A stretch of DNA of 64,000 nucleotides from an uncultured Dorea sp. (lineage in GTDB: Bacteria; Bacillota; Clostridia; Lachnospirales; Lachnospiraceae), in assembly GCA_910580235.1 (NCBI GenBank), contig CAJTVU010000003.1, positions 310,001 through 374,000 on the forward strand, written 5' to 3'. Both the position numbers and the translations under genes were made by a program. The notes beneath the pieces were generated by a model. The model saw only the letters and a program-made list of their open reading frames with translations. It searched no databases and was not told the origin of the DNA. Numbering within the stretch: the first letter of the stretch is position 1; every line of letters begins with the position of its first letter. This document shows positions 43,457 through 53,327 of the stretch, piece after piece.

Positions 43457-44200
43457 ATGAAATTAAAAGGTAAAATCGCAATCATCACAGGCGCAGGCAA
43501 AGGGATCGGGCGGGAGACGGCTCTCGCCGTGGCGCGCGAAGGCGCCGCCGCCATCTGTGTCGCGAGGACGCAGCAAGATCTCGACGAGACAGTGAGGCTC
43601 ATCGAAGAGAACGGCGGAAAGGGAGAAGCCTTTTCGTTCGATCTGACAGACGCAGCCCAGGTACAGTCCCTGGCCGACACAGTCGCAGAAAAATACGGGC
43701 GCATCGACATCCTCGTCAATAACGCCGGAGGATATCCGTCGGAGATCTATGACAAAGTCAGCCGCCAGGCGATCAAGATCTGGGAGTGGAGCGAGGAGCA
43801 GTGGGATCAGATTATTAAGACGAATTTAAAAATCCCCTTCCTGTGCATCAATAAGATCCTCCCCGTCATGATAGCGCAGGGGAGCGGCGACATCGTAAGC
43901 GTATCTTCCCGCATGGGGCGTATCGCTTCCCAGATGGGAGCCTACGCCGTTGCAAAGGGAGGGATCGTGACTCTGACCAAGACGACGGCCATACAGGCAC
44001 AGGAGTATGGGATCCGGGCCAACGCCGTCGCGCCGGGCATCGTGGACACTCCCGGACAGCGCGTGTATAACCATAACGTGGGGCAGGACGATATAAAAAT
44101 GGGAAGCGCAGCCTCTGTGGCAGACGCTATCCTCTATCTTCTCTGTGACGCCCCGCCGGTCATGACAGGACAAGTGATCGACTTATTTACGACCGTTTAA
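43457..44200 (+). CDS. Short-chain dehydrogenase/reductase (FabG-like)
   Basis: A 247-residue oxidoreductase. The NAD(P) motif GAGKGIGRE is near residue 13, NNAGG follows near 90, and the catalytic Ser-Tyr-Lys triad is in VSSRMGRIASQMGAYAVAKGG. The substrate is not identifiable; the C-terminal TGQVIDLFTTV is slightly unusual. The start follows AAAGGAGG. It is the third gene of the aroF-aroB group, ended by an intrinsic terminator 110 bases later; a quinate/shikimate-related role is only suggested by position. Confidence 0.9.
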   Translation: MKLKGKIAIITGAGKGIGRETALAVAREGAAAICVARTQQDLDETVRLIEENGGKGEAFSFDLTDAAQVQSLADTVAEKYGRIDILVNNAGGYPSEIYDKVSRQAIKIWEWSEEQWDQIIKTNLKIPFLCINKILPVMIAQGSGDIVSVSSRMGRIASQMGAYAVAKGGIVTLTKTTAIQAQEYGIRANAVAPGIVDTPGQRVYNHNVGQDDIKMGSAASVADAILYLLCDAPPVMTGQVIDLFTTV

Positions 44201-44309
44201 AATTTGTTCACAATCTTTTTTCTTTTTCAACACATTTTTATCATACTTTCTGGATATACTATAATTGTTCGAAAGAACAGATAATTTTCTTTTTCATAAC
44301 TTTTTCCTC

Positions 44310-44344
44310 AGGACTGCTACCTCCCAGATAGGCAGTCCTTTTAA
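44310..44344 (+). terminator. Intrinsic terminator of the aro group
   Basis: AGGACTGC pairs perfectly with GCAGTCCT around 14 bases, then TTTTAAATT on the plus strand. Confidence 0.75.
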
Positions 44345-44357
44345 ATTCCCGTAAGAC

Positions 44358-44405
44358 AAAAAAAATCACCATCCCCGCAGATAAATCTACAAAAACAGTG
44401 ATTTC
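44358..44405 (-). terminator. Terminator of tRNA-Lys
   Basis: AAATCAC and GTGATTT form the base of a hairpin with an internal loop, followed by a run of eight T on the minus strand. Confidence 0.65.
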
Positions 44406-44408
44406 AAC

Positions 44409-44481
44409 TGCGCGATCAGGGGCTCGAACCCTGGACACCCTGATTAAGAGTCAGGTGCTCTACCAACTGAGCTAATCGCGC
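44409..44481 (-). tRNA. tRNA-Lys (anticodon CTT)
   Basis: A 73-base cloverleaf: acceptor GCGCGAT/ATCGCGC with discriminator A, D-arm GCTCAGTTGGTAGAGC, anticodon arm CTGACTCTTAATCAG, T-arm with GGTTCGAGCC. No CCA is encoded. The CTT anticodon reads AAG codons. Confidence 0.96.
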
Positions 44482-44609
44482 ATAATATATTCCTTCGCAT
44501 ACACTTTATGTGACGCAAGATATATTATATAATACAGTTTCTCAAAATGCAAGCATTTTTTTGCATATTTTCTTCTCCGCTCTCATATATTGTCAGTGGA
44601 GGTATTTTT

Positions 44610-45125
44610 ATGAAAGATTTCCTAAACCGATATATACCGAGAAAGGACAGGCCTGCGCTTCTCTTCCTCATACTTGCGGGGACTTTGTCCCACTTCCTGT
44701 ATGAGCTCACAGGAAGCCCTTTCATCGCGCTTTTCTGCCCGGTCAACGAGTCTGTCTGGGAACATCTGAAGCTCTTGTTCTTCCCGTATCTGGCCTATTC
44801 TCTGTGGCACTTTGTGCGTATAAGGAGGAAGCCTTATCCTCCCGCATATTTTTATTTCCGGCTCATGGGCGTCCTGTGCGGGACGCTGGCTATTGTTATG
44901 CTCTTCTACACCTACACGGGGATAAGCGGAAGAACGGTCCTCGCTCTCGATATACTGATCTTTATCATCGGAGCCTTCCTGTCGCTCCAGACCGTCTCGT
45001 TCTTTACAAAACGGGCGTCCTCCATCCCGTCCTCTACCGTCACCTATCTTATGTGGCTCGGGATTACGCTGTGCTTTTTTATGTTCACTTGCTTTCCGCC
45101 CGACATCCCACTATTCCTTGAATAA
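44610..45125 (+). CDS. Membrane protein (DUF6512-like)
   Basis: A 171-residue polytopic membrane protein with about five hydrophobic helices. The conserved-looking signature after the first helix is FLYELTGSPFIALFCPVNESVWEHLKLLFFPYL, with Asn-Glu-Ser and Trp-Glu-His; I recall this pattern from a Firmicutes family called DUF6512. Function unknown. GGAGG lies eight bases upstream of the start. It converges with the second V-ATPase operon, ending 20 bases from it. Confidence 0.82.
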   Translation: MKDFLNRYIPRKDRPALLFLILAGTLSHFLYELTGSPFIALFCPVNESVWEHLKLLFFPYLAYSLWHFVRIRRKPYPPAYFYFRLMGVLCGTLAIVMLFYTYTGISGRTVLALDILIFIIGAFLSLQTVSFFTKRASSIPSSTVTYLMWLGITLCFFMFTCFPPDIPLFLE

Positions 45126-45144
45126 GAGCCCCAAGGAGCTCTCT

Positions 45145-45762
45145 CTAGCTGCTCTGCATCTTCTTGATGACTTTCAGCCTTGTGAATTCTTCCCTCTCCT
45201 TCTCCTCCAACGCATTTGTAATCGTATGGACAAGGTTCGTATACAGAGGGATCGTAATATTCTTAAGCGCATTGGCGCGCTTCTGCGTCTTCTTAATATT
45301 CGCTGCGAGGCGATAGGCCGAATTCTCCACCATGGACAGCTTGATCGTCAGATTTTTCACCTCGCGGAACGCCTCTCTTGCAATATCCATAGATTCTGAT
45401 GTAGTACTGAAAGAATAGGTCAGCGCATTCTGCTTCGCATCATACTTGACATACGGGATCTCCGTGCCCATAATGCTCCTTGTCTGTATGCGGATAGACT
45501 CTTCGATCGGGACCGTATAGGCAAACTCCTGCACTTTACTGATCCCCTGCTCGATATTCGCGCGCTGCAGGCACGCATACCCGCGGGTAAACGTAGAATC
45601 TATCTCTTCCTGGATGCCCTTCGCCTCATCAATGAGAGACATCAGCTCCTTTAGCAAGATATTCCGCTTTTTGTCCATGAGATCATACCCCTGATGTGCA
45701 AGAGCCAGTGAATTCTTGGCAAGCATCAGATTTCCTTTTGTAGGAAATTCACGCGGATCCAT
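45145..45762 (-). CDS. V-type ATPase 2 subunit D (central stalk)
   Basis: Rotor coiled coil of the second V-ATPase, 205 residues. The N-terminal segment PTKGNLMLAKNSLALAHQGYDL matches subunit D, though it lacks the usual initial Arg-Met. The C-terminal helix has NSAYRLAANIKKTQKRANALKN. It is 20 bases after subunit B and is the last gene of the operon, as in system 1. Confidence 0.93.
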   Translation of the reverse strand: MDPREFPTKGNLMLAKNSLALAHQGYDLMDKKRNILLKELMSLIDEAKGIQEEIDSTFTRGYACLQRANIEQGISKVQEFAYTVPIEESIRIQTRSIMGTEIPYVKYDAKQNALTYSFSTTSESMDIAREAFREVKNLTIKLSMVENSAYRLAANIKKTQKRANALKNITIPLYTNLVHTITNALEEKEREEFTRLKVIKKMQSS

Positions 45763-45781
45763 AACCGTCCCCCCTTCCTGC

Positions 45782-47176
45782 TTATTTTCCTACCGCTTCT
45801 TCCTCGCGCGGCCAGTAGATCTCCATCAGCTTCGTGTCGATCCTATCCAGCTCTTCCCGCGGAAGGATCTTCAGCAGCTCCCACCCAAGATCCAATGTCT
45901 GGGAGATCGTACGGTTCTCTGTAGGCCCCTGGCCTACATAACGCTTTTCAAACTCCTCGCCGAACTTCAGGTACTGCTTATCAATAGGCGAGAGCTCATC
46001 TTCCCCGATGACGGAAGCAAGATTCCTCGCTTCGCCCACTTTCGCATAGGAAGAGAACAGCTGGTTCGCCAGATCCTGATGGTCTTCCCTCGTATACCCC
46101 TTTCCGATGCCGTCCTTCATAAGACGGGACAGGGACGGCAGTACGCTGATCGGCGGATAGATCGACTGTCCGTACAGATTCCGATCCAGCACGATCTGCC
46201 CTTCCGTAATATAGCCGGTAAGATCCGGGATCGGATGGGTAATGTCGTCGTTGGGCATAGTCAGGATCGGCAGCTGGGTCACCGAGCCTCCCGCTCCTTC
46301 CACGATGCCGGCCCTCTCATAAATCGTGGCCAGCTCGCTGTATAAGTAGCCGGGATAGCCTTTTCTTGAAGGGATCTCCCCTCTGGAAGAAGATACCTCG
46401 CGCATAGCCTCTGCAAAAGAGGTCATATCTGTCAGTATAACAAGAATGTGCATGTTGCACTCAAAGGCCAGATATTCCGCTACAGTAAGAGCGACCTTCG
46501 GCGTAATAAGACGCTCTACTACCGGATCGTTGGCCATGTTCAGGAACATGCACACATGATCGGAGACACCGCTCTCCTCGAACGTCCTGCGGAAGAAGTC
46601 CGCCACATCGTGCTTCACGCCCATAGCACCGAACACGATCGCAAACTCCTCATCAGAACTATCCCCAAGAGACGCCTGCTTTACAATCTGCGCCGCCAGC
46701 TGATCGTGGGGAAGCCCGTTGCCTGAGAAGATCGGCAGCTTCTGCCCCCGGATCAGCGTAGTCAGCCCGTCGATCGCAGATATACCAGTGCGGATATAAT
46801 TTCTCGGATATTCTCTTTTTACAGGATTGAGCGGAAGCCCGTTCACATCCCTTCTGTCTGCAGAATGGAGCGTGCCCAGCCCGTCGATAGGGCGGCCGAT
46901 GCCGTTGAATGTCCTTCCGAGCATATCCGGCGATACAGTCACTTCCATAGGATGCCCGGACAGCCTCGTGTGGGTATTGGCAAGGGACATATTCTCCGTC
47001 CCCTCAAATACCTGGATAACCGCTTTGTCCTCATTCAATTCCACAATACGCCCCATCTTCTTCGTACTGCCGTCTACAATAAACTCTACGATCTCGTCAA
47101 AGAAAGCCTCCTGAATCCCCTCCAGGGCAACGAGAGGCCCGTTAATGCTGCTAAGCCCAAGATATTCTATTGCCAT
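45782..47176 (-). CDS. V-type ATPase 2 subunit B
   Basis: Head subunit B of the second V-ATPase, 464 residues. It contains YIRTGISAIDGLTTLIRGQKLPIFSGNGLPHDQL, FLNMANDPVVERLITP, GSVTQLPILTMPNDDITHPI and TGYITEGQIVLDR. Compared with subunit B of system 1 it is clearly a paralogue, not a recent copy; the N-terminal barrel differs strongly. It lies 15 bases after subunit A. Confidence 0.95.
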   Translation of the reverse strand: MAIEYLGLSSINGPLVALEGIQEAFFDEIVEFIVDGSTKKMGRIVELNEDKAVIQVFEGTENMSLANTHTRLSGHPMEVTVSPDMLGRTFNGIGRPIDGLGTLHSADRRDVNGLPLNPVKREYPRNYIRTGISAIDGLTTLIRGQKLPIFSGNGLPHDQLAAQIVKQASLGDSSDEEFAIVFGAMGVKHDVADFFRRTFEESGVSDHVCMFLNMANDPVVERLITPKVALTVAEYLAFECNMHILVILTDMTSFAEAMREVSSSRGEIPSRKGYPGYLYSELATIYERAGIVEGAGGSVTQLPILTMPNDDITHPIPDLTGYITEGQIVLDRNLYGQSIYPPISVLPSLSRLMKDGIGKGYTREDHQDLANQLFSSYAKVGEARNLASVIGEDELSPIDKQYLKFGEEFEKRYVGQGPTENRTISQTLDLGWELLKILPREELDRIDTKLMEIYWPREEEAVGK

Positions 47177-47191
47177 ATTCGGCTCCTCCCT

Positions 47192-48964
47192 CTATCCATT
47201 CTTCTCAATGACTCTATGATAAAACCTGTCAATGTCTTCTTTGTACATATCCAACATCTGCAAGTTGTCATTCGGCACATCATACTTGATCGCAATAACC
47301 TTCTCAAATATGCCCTCCGCCTTCAGCACAGACATCGGCATCCCCATAGCGACCAGCTTGCGCGCCGCCTTATACAGGCAGAGGATTACGTCCATCATCT
47401 TAAACTGCTTTTCCATCGACACGCACGTATCGTCCTTGTGGAACGCATTCTGCTGCAAGAACCCAAGGCGGATCACCTTCGCTATCTCCAGGATCAGCTT
47501 CTGATCGTCCGGGAGCACGTCGCCCCCGATCAGCTTCACGATCTCCATAAGGCTGCTCTCCTGGTTTAGAAGCGCCATTATACGGTTCCTGTAATCTACG
47601 AACTCAGGCGACACATTGTCCGCATACCACCCCGCCAGGTCTGGAAGGTACTCGCTGTAGCTGGTCAGCCAGTGGATAGCCGGGAAATGTCTTGCATACG
47701 CCAAAGACTTATCAAGCCCCCAGAAGCATCTGACGAAACGCTTCGTATTCTGTGTCACCGGTTCCGAAAAATCGCCTCCCTGTGGAGATACCGCACCAAT
47801 AATAGACACCGATCCTGTCTCTCCATTCAATGTCTGCATCATCCCTGCACGCTCATAGAATGCGGACAGCTTTGAGGCAAGGTACGCCGGGAAGCCTTCT
47901 TCTGCCGGCATCTCCTCCAGACGTCCCGACAGCTCCCGCAGAGCCTCCGCCCAGCGGGATGTGGAGTCCGCCATAATGGCCACATCATATCCCATATCCC
48001 GATAGTACTCCGCCAGCGTAAGCCCGGTATAGATGGAAGCTTCACGGGCAGCCACAGGCATATTGGACGTATTGGCGATCAGTGTCGTCCTGTCCATCAA
48101 CGGATTCCCCGTCTTCGGATCCGTAAGCTCCGAGAACTCTTCGAGTACTTGCGTCATCTCATTTCCACGCTCGCCGCAGCCGATATAGATAATAATATCT
48201 GCGTTGGCCCACTTTGCGATCTGATGCTGGGTCATAGTCTTCCCCGTCCCGAACCCGCCTGGGATCGCCGCCGTCCCTCCCTTGGCGATCGGGAACATCG
48301 TGTCCAGTATCCGCTGCCCCGTCACAAGAGGCTCGCTGGCCGCATACCTGTGATGCACTGGCCTCGGCACACGGATCGGCCACCGCTGGGCCATGGACAG
48401 CTCTCTCTTCGTCCCGTCCTGCTGCTCCACAACGACCAATGTGTCCTGGATCGTGTATTGCCCGTCCTGCACTGTACGTACGACTGTGCCCTCTATGTCC
48501 GGGGGGGCCATACATTTGTGGACGATAGCCCGTGTCTCGGGGACTTCTGCAATAATGCTCCCGCCGTGCACCACATCCCCTTCCTTCACCGTTATATGCG
48601 CCTCCCACAGCTTCTCCGTATCAAGAGGATCTACGGTGACGCCTTTCGTAATGAAGGCCCCGCCTTTCTCGGCAATGCTCTCAAGAGGCCTCTCAATACC
48701 GTCAAATATATTGTTCAGGATCCCTGGCGCAAGGCATACAGACACAGCCGATCCGGTGGCCTCCACTTCCTCGCCCGGGCGGAGCCCCGAAGTCTCCTCA
48801 TATACCTGGATCGTCGTCATGTCCCTGTCAAGAGAGATGACTTCCCCGACCAGCTTCTCCTCGCCGACATACACCATCTCCGACATCTTAAACGCAGTCT
48901 TCCCTTTCAGATAGATAACGGGGCCGTTGATTCCATATATCTTTCCCGTGTTCTTACTAGCCAA
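47192..48964 (-). CDS. V-type ATPase 2 catalytic subunit A
   Basis: Catalytic subunit A of the second V-ATPase, 590 residues. The P-loop reads GGFGTGKT, unlike GPFGSGKT in system 1. SMMADSTSRWAEAL-type sequence appears as AIMADSTSRWAEALRELSG. I choose the TTG at 48964: GGGAGGT stands seven bases before it, and the frame upstream only overlaps subunit E. The TTG start overlaps the last codons of subunit E by eight bases, so the two are coupled. Confidence 0.94.
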   Translation of the reverse strand: MASKNTGKIYGINGPVIYLKGKTAFKMSEMVYVGEEKLVGEVISLDRDMTTIQVYEETSGLRPGEEVEATGSAVSVCLAPGILNNIFDGIERPLESIAEKGGAFITKGVTVDPLDTEKLWEAHITVKEGDVVHGGSIIAEVPETRAIVHKCMAPPDIEGTVVRTVQDGQYTIQDTLVVVEQQDGTKRELSMAQRWPIRVPRPVHHRYAASEPLVTGQRILDTMFPIAKGGTAAIPGGFGTGKTMTQHQIAKWANADIIIYIGCGERGNEMTQVLEEFSELTDPKTGNPLMDRTTLIANTSNMPVAAREASIYTGLTLAEYYRDMGYDVAIMADSTSRWAEALRELSGRLEEMPAEEGFPAYLASKLSAFYERAGMMQTLNGETGSVSIIGAVSPQGGDFSEPVTQNTKRFVRCFWGLDKSLAYARHFPAIHWLTSYSEYLPDLAGWYADNVSPEFVDYRNRIMALLNQESSLMEIVKLIGGDVLPDDQKLILEIAKVIRLGFLQQNAFHKDDTCVSMEKQFKMMDVILCLYKAARKLVAMGMPMSVLKAEGIFEKVIAIKYDVPNDNLQMLDMYKEDIDRFYHRVIEKNG

Positions 48965-49544
48965 TTCCCGTACCTCCCTTAAATGTGAAGTTCTGATATT
49001 CTCTTTCCAGCGCGCCTTTGTAGGCGTAATCAATCAGAATATTCCTCCCATGGATGACCGCACGGACTCCTCCGACAAAGTCCTCCTTGCTCACCGTCAG
49101 AGTCATGCCTGTATGCTCTTCCAGCCAGTCCTTTTTGTCCGCGTCTGTCTCGTTAATATAGAGCGTCATCTCCTCGCCGCCCGCAAACTTCGCGGCCTTC
49201 TCGACATAGGAGACAAGATGCCTTTTGTAACCTTCTGTCTTCATGAACTCCTGAAGCTTCTCTTCTACTTCCCTGAATATCTCCTTCTTCAGCTGCTTCT
49301 GCGTCTTCCCAAGCTCCCGCTTAAGCTCCAGCTGTGCCTTAGAGGCGGCCATGGCAAACTGCTGCTTCGCCAAAGTCACCTCCGCTTTAATACGGGTCTC
49401 GGACTGGCGCAGGATCTCCGCCTTGTGCTGCTCATTTATGTTCTCAAGCGCTTTTCTGTGCTGTCCGACGATCGCATCCGCCTGCATCCTCGCTTCCAGC
49501 ATAGCCGCATCCTTAATATGCGCCGTCTTTTCCTGCAAAGTCAC
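48957..49544 (-). CDS. V-type ATPase 2 subunit E (peripheral stalk)
   Basis: Peripheral-stalk subunit of 195 residues. The N-terminal coiled coil (about 1-95) is Gln/Glu-rich (EKTAHIKDAAMLEARMQADA), and the C-terminal globular domain carries NETDADKKDWLEEHTGMTL. In this operon E sits between F and A; in system 1 it sits between K and C, showing that gene order differs. Confidence 0.88.
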   Translation of the reverse strand: MTLQEKTAHIKDAAMLEARMQADAIVGQHRKALENINEQHKAEILRQSETRIKAEVTLAKQQFAMAASKAQLELKRELGKTQKQLKKEIFREVEEKLQEFMKTEGYKRHLVSYVEKAAKFAGGEEMTLYINETDADKKDWLEEHTGMTLTVSKEDFVGGVRAVIHGRNILIDYAYKGALEREYQNFTFKGGTGIG

Positions 49545-49571
49545 CTATATCACCTGCTTCCCTTTCTTGTG

Positions 49572-49880
49572 CTATAGCTTCAGCCCTATCGCTTCATTTA
49601 CATAAGATGTGATAAAGTCTTTCTTACGTCCGGTTCCGTGCCTGTCGGGAATCTCGATGAGAAGCGGCATCGTCCGCTCCAATTTGATCTCGTTTATAAG
49701 ATCCGGGAATTCCCGCCCGAATTTCTCAGTCAGCAGGATAATCCCTACATCCTTATTATCCATAGCGTTCTCTATCGCCGCTTTGAGCTCCTGCCGCTCG
49801 TGGACTACCACTCCGTCCACGCCTGCAAGACGCATTCCCGTCAGAGTATCGACATTATCACTGATCAGATACATCCTCAT
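49572..49880 (-). CDS. V-type ATPase 2 subunit F
   Basis: Small central-stalk subunit of 102 residues. MYLISDNVDTLTGMRLAGVDG and GIILLTEKFGREFPDLINEI match the family, and IPDRHGTGRKKDFITSYV is the C-terminal part. It is one base from subunit K and 27 bases before subunit E. Confidence 0.92.
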   Translation of the reverse strand: MRMYLISDNVDTLTGMRLAGVDGVVVHERQELKAAIENAMDNKDVGIILLTEKFGREFPDLINEIKLERTMPLLIEIPDRHGTGRKKDFITSYVNEAIGLKL

Positions 49881-49881
49881 C

Positions 49882-50313
49882 TTAGAGCTGCCCCAGGATC
49901 ATAAAGGATATGATAAGCCCATACAGGCACACGCCTTCTGCAAGGCCCACGAAGATAAGGGACTTGCCAAGCGCGCTCGAATCCTCGCTGATCGCCCCAA
50001 GCGCCGCGCTCGCCGCGCTCGCCACGGCGATGCCGCCGCCCACACATGACAGACCGGTTGACAGTGCGGCTGCAATATAGCCAAGCCCCGTTGCATTTCC
50101 CGCGAAAGCCGCCGCGTCTGCCGCGTGCACCGGGCTCCCGCCGAACATCATGATCGCCGCGATCGTCATCGCGCCAAAGTAAAAGAATGCATTGGCGCCC
50201 ACAGCTCTCTTATAACGTTTCTTATTCTTCTCACCGATCAGATAGTAGCCGAACGGAATAATGATGCCAAGTACTAAGGCGCCGATTAATAATAATTTTA
50301 CTGCTAATGTCAT
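49882..50313 (-). CDS. V-type ATPase 2 membrane ring subunit K (single hairpin, predicted H+)
   Basis: A 143-residue ring subunit with two extra N-terminal hydrophobic helices (about 5-25 and 40-57). One c-type hairpin follows (about 74-105 and 115-140). The ion-binding Glu126 is in GLAEGVCLYGL. Gln and Ser/Thr ligands for Na+ are absent from the hairpin, which favours protons. ATG at 50313 is preferred because GAGGAGG precedes it; another in-frame ATG six codons upstream lies over that site. Confidence 0.9.
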   Translation of the reverse strand: MTLAVKLLLIGALVLGIIIPFGYYLIGEKNKKRYKRAVGANAFFYFGAMTIAAIMMFGGSPVHAADAAAFAGNATGLGYIAAALSTGLSCVGGGIAVASAASAALGAISEDSSALGKSLIFVGLAEGVCLYGLIISFMILGQL

Positions 50314-50355
50314 GATTGTGATCCTCCTCATATTCGCTCTGTTTTTTACTTATTC

Positions 50356-52281
50356 TCACTTATGCTCATTAAATGGCTTGAATTCTCGCCCATTCCCCTT
50401 ATAGAAGCGGCTGAACATCTCATAATATTCCAGCCTCAGCACCTGGATCCCGACGACCAGGCCCTCCAGGGCGCACACAATAATATTCCCGAGTACGAAC
50501 GCGATCCAGTTCGTATTACCGTTGGCCGCTCCCGAAAGCATGAGCACGACCTCCATCATGGCCGCGTGGCTCACTGCGAATGCCCCGATACGGACATAAG
50601 AGATCGTGTTGGAGAAATAGCTGAGCATCGTCTCAAACAGCTCGAAGAATGCCTGCACGATAAACATCACTTTCCCCTCTTCTATCTTCTCCCGCTTCCT
50701 TCTGACCAGGTTCCCGAGCGGCTCCTTGAACACAAAGCACAATACAGGCCCCCCAAGGAATATAACCATCAGCACATTCCCTGGAACTCTGTGCCCTGTC
50801 ATGTACAGGACGATCGTCAGAACTAAGAATCCATAGAATACAAGCCCTGCCAGGCCATTTTGCGAGAACAGCATATTTTCAAGATCATGGGCTTTGGCCG
50901 CGTTCGCTACATTGAACAGCATCACCAGTATATTGAGCGCCATTCCGAACGCGATCGCGATGACGAATACTGTGTTCAGCTGTCCTATGAACGGCAGGTT
51001 TGCCATCGCCTCCGCAGGCCTTAGCCAGCGGGCTTCCAGAATATCCTCGAACCCGAATATACTTCCGAACATAAAGCCGAAAAATGTCGAAAATATACCC
51101 GCAACAGAGATGATACCTGCAAGGTTGATCTTCTTCGTAAGATATAAAAGCCCTCCTCCTAAGAACAGGCAGAGCCCCTGCCCTACGTCGCCGAACATGG
51201 CTCCAAAGATGAACGTATACGTAATCGCCACGAACATAGTCGGGTCAAGCTCATCGTGGGCAGGCAGGCCGTACATGCGGATAAACATCTCAAAAGGCCG
51301 GAAGAGCTTCGGGTTCTTAAGCTTCGTGGGCGGCTCTCCAAAATACCTGGCGCGGTCTTCCTCCACCATAATGAACACTTTCTCGTCCTTCTCTGCCTCT
51401 TTCACAAATGCCTCTACATCTTCTTCTCCCATCCAGCCGCACAAGATATAAGATTCTGACTGATCGTCATTCATCCTTGCGGCCAGCTTGCGGACGTCGA
51501 AGTTATCGCACATATTCTCCAGACGCTTCCTTGCTCCCAGAAGCTGCGCTCCATGGCTCTTCATAAGCGTCTGTATCTCTTGTCTTATCCGCCCGATCTC
51601 GCTCTTCGTATCTTCGATCTCCTGCATGATGCTCTCATAAGCCGCCGCAGGAGTCCCCACATATTCTCCTGCGAGGGAGATCCGCTCAAAATGCAGAGAG
51701 CTAAATACCGAGTCCACCTTGCTCACATCGGCGTTGGCGACAAAGTAGCATCCGTACACATGGCTGTCGCTCCGGATCCCTTCCAGGAACACTGCGTTCA
51801 GATCCTCAAAGAGATACCGTTCCAGCTTGCGGTAATAATCTATGCCTATCCTCCCGAAGCGGACCTGCATATACTGATACTTCATGACTTTCTGGATATC
51901 TACGTCCAAAGAGCGGAAAGGCTCCAGCACGTCGGCCCTCTCTTTTAGCTCATCTCGCTTTCTTTTAAGCAGCTCTTTTCTCTCCATGAGCTCCAGATAA
52001 TCATGATTGATGTCCCGCACAAGCTTCAGAATGTCCTCTTTCTCTATGCTCAGATCCGCATGGTACTCTCCTGTTGGAAGGAACTTTACAAACTGCTCTA
52101 CTTTAGCAAGCGGCTCTTTATACGGGTTCATTTCCACAAAAGGCAGAAGGTTATCCGCCGTCTTAAGCTCAGTGACCGCATTCTCAAGCTGCATCTCGTA
52201 TTTGGAGAGGTACACCTCGCACACACGGTCAATATCCGCCTTAGGGCCGCTGACGCTTAAGAACTTCATCTTCACAATCAT
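50356..52281 (-). CDS. V-type ATPase 2 subunit I (a-type membrane stator)
   Basis: Membrane stator of the second V-ATPase, 641 residues from the ATG at 52281. A soluble N-terminal domain (about 1-340) has long coiled coils, and the membrane domain has seven or eight helices (TYTFIFGAMFGDVGQGLCL, NTISYVRIGAFAVSHAAM with the key Arg). It ends with EYYEMFSRFYKGNGREFKPF. The start is linked to subunit C by a TAATG overlap, with GGAGGT upstream. Confidence 0.94.
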   Translation of the reverse strand: MIVKMKFLSVSGPKADIDRVCEVYLSKYEMQLENAVTELKTADNLLPFVEMNPYKEPLAKVEQFVKFLPTGEYHADLSIEKEDILKLVRDINHDYLELMERKELLKRKRDELKERADVLEPFRSLDVDIQKVMKYQYMQVRFGRIGIDYYRKLERYLFEDLNAVFLEGIRSDSHVYGCYFVANADVSKVDSVFSSLHFERISLAGEYVGTPAAAYESIMQEIEDTKSEIGRIRQEIQTLMKSHGAQLLGARKRLENMCDNFDVRKLAARMNDDQSESYILCGWMGEEDVEAFVKEAEKDEKVFIMVEEDRARYFGEPPTKLKNPKLFRPFEMFIRMYGLPAHDELDPTMFVAITYTFIFGAMFGDVGQGLCLFLGGGLLYLTKKINLAGIISVAGIFSTFFGFMFGSIFGFEDILEARWLRPAEAMANLPFIGQLNTVFVIAIAFGMALNILVMLFNVANAAKAHDLENMLFSQNGLAGLVFYGFLVLTIVLYMTGHRVPGNVLMVIFLGGPVLCFVFKEPLGNLVRRKREKIEEGKVMFIVQAFFELFETMLSYFSNTISYVRIGAFAVSHAAMMEVVLMLSGAANGNTNWIAFVLGNIIVCALEGLVVGIQVLRLEYYEMFSRFYKGNGREFKPFNEHK

Positions 52282-53324
52282 TAAACCACACCTCCCAGGT
52301 ACCCTAACGTCTCTGCCCTGGACAAACCATAGCGGATACACTCAAGGGCTGTTGTTAATTTATCAATCTCTTCTTCTTTTAAAAATAAATACGTGTTAAT
52401 CGTAGCGATCGAATATGGATCGCGCCGTTTATCCAATATATACAGGTGCCTCAAGATGTCTTTGCAGCTTCTCTCCAGCGACTTCACATCTTGTGCATGG
52501 TACCTTCTCGCATAATAAGTGCCGGCCATCCTGCGCTCCAGCTCCTCCACTGTCGGCGCCTCCGCCAGAAGCTTGAACTCCTCTACGCTCAGACGATAAT
52601 GGTAAGGGATCGTAAGCATATAGATATCCGGAGCCAGCATGTTATAATATTTCTTCGCACGATATGTCCACTGAAGGTTCAGAAGGTCGATCTTCGTGCC
52701 GAAATCCCGAAGGAATATCTCCTTCTCCTTTCCCGATAAAAGGCGTTTCCCCTTCCGCCACATCGTGGAGAAATAATAAAGATCCAGAGCAAGATCGTAA
52801 TCGAACAATGTAGCGGCTCCCGAATCCCGAAGCTTCCGAAGCGGCTCATAATACTCTGTATCTTTCAGATTGTCTACCAGCTCTTCGACATTTTTAGAAG
52901 TGATAAGCCTGTCAATAGATATCCTCGAATATCTGTCAAAAAACTGTTTTTTATGTTCCAGATCAAAAGGCTTCTCATAATGGTTAAATACAATGCGAAG
53001 GCAGTAATTGATCAGAGCCACTTCATACCTCTTCCAGTACTGCTTCAGGAACTTCTTCTGCCGGATCCCTGAGAACCGGAATATCCGCGCGTAGTCGTCA
53101 AACAGCGACTCACTTAACACCTTCTCAACGTTCCCCCTGTGGTAAAGAGACACATCCATCTGCCCAATGTACTTTTCATAGGCCGGCTTGCTCTTCAGGA
53201 ATTCAATGGCTTCCGGGACGCTCCTCATCCCTGCGATAGCCTCGAAGTCCCTCTCTGACAGGAGCTTTGCCTGCATAGCGCACACTTTAGCGACGATGCC
53301 GCTATATGACATAAGGTTCCCCAT
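52281..53324 (-). CDS. V-type ATPase 2 subunit C
   Basis: Adaptor between the D-F shaft and the K ring, 347 residues. The sequence is only distantly similar to the system 1 subunit C; features such as YSGIVAKVCAMQAKLL at the N-terminus and TYYARRYHAQDVKSLERSCKDIL late support the assignment, as does its position before subunit I. The stop overlaps the next start. Confidence 0.85.
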   Translation of the reverse strand: MGNLMSYSGIVAKVCAMQAKLLSERDFEAIAGMRSVPEAIEFLKSKPAYEKYIGQMDVSLYHRGNVEKVLSESLFDDYARIFRFSGIRQKKFLKQYWKRYEVALINYCLRIVFNHYEKPFDLEHKKQFFDRYSRISIDRLITSKNVEELVDNLKDTEYYEPLRKLRDSGAATLFDYDLALDLYYFSTMWRKGKRLLSGKEKEIFLRDFGTKIDLLNLQWTYRAKKYYNMLAPDIYMLTIPYHYRLSVEEFKLLAEAPTVEELERRMAGTYYARRYHAQDVKSLERSCKDILRHLYILDKRRDPYSIATINTYLFLKEEEIDKLTTALECIRYGLSRAETLGYLGGVV

Positions 53325-53327
53325 ATC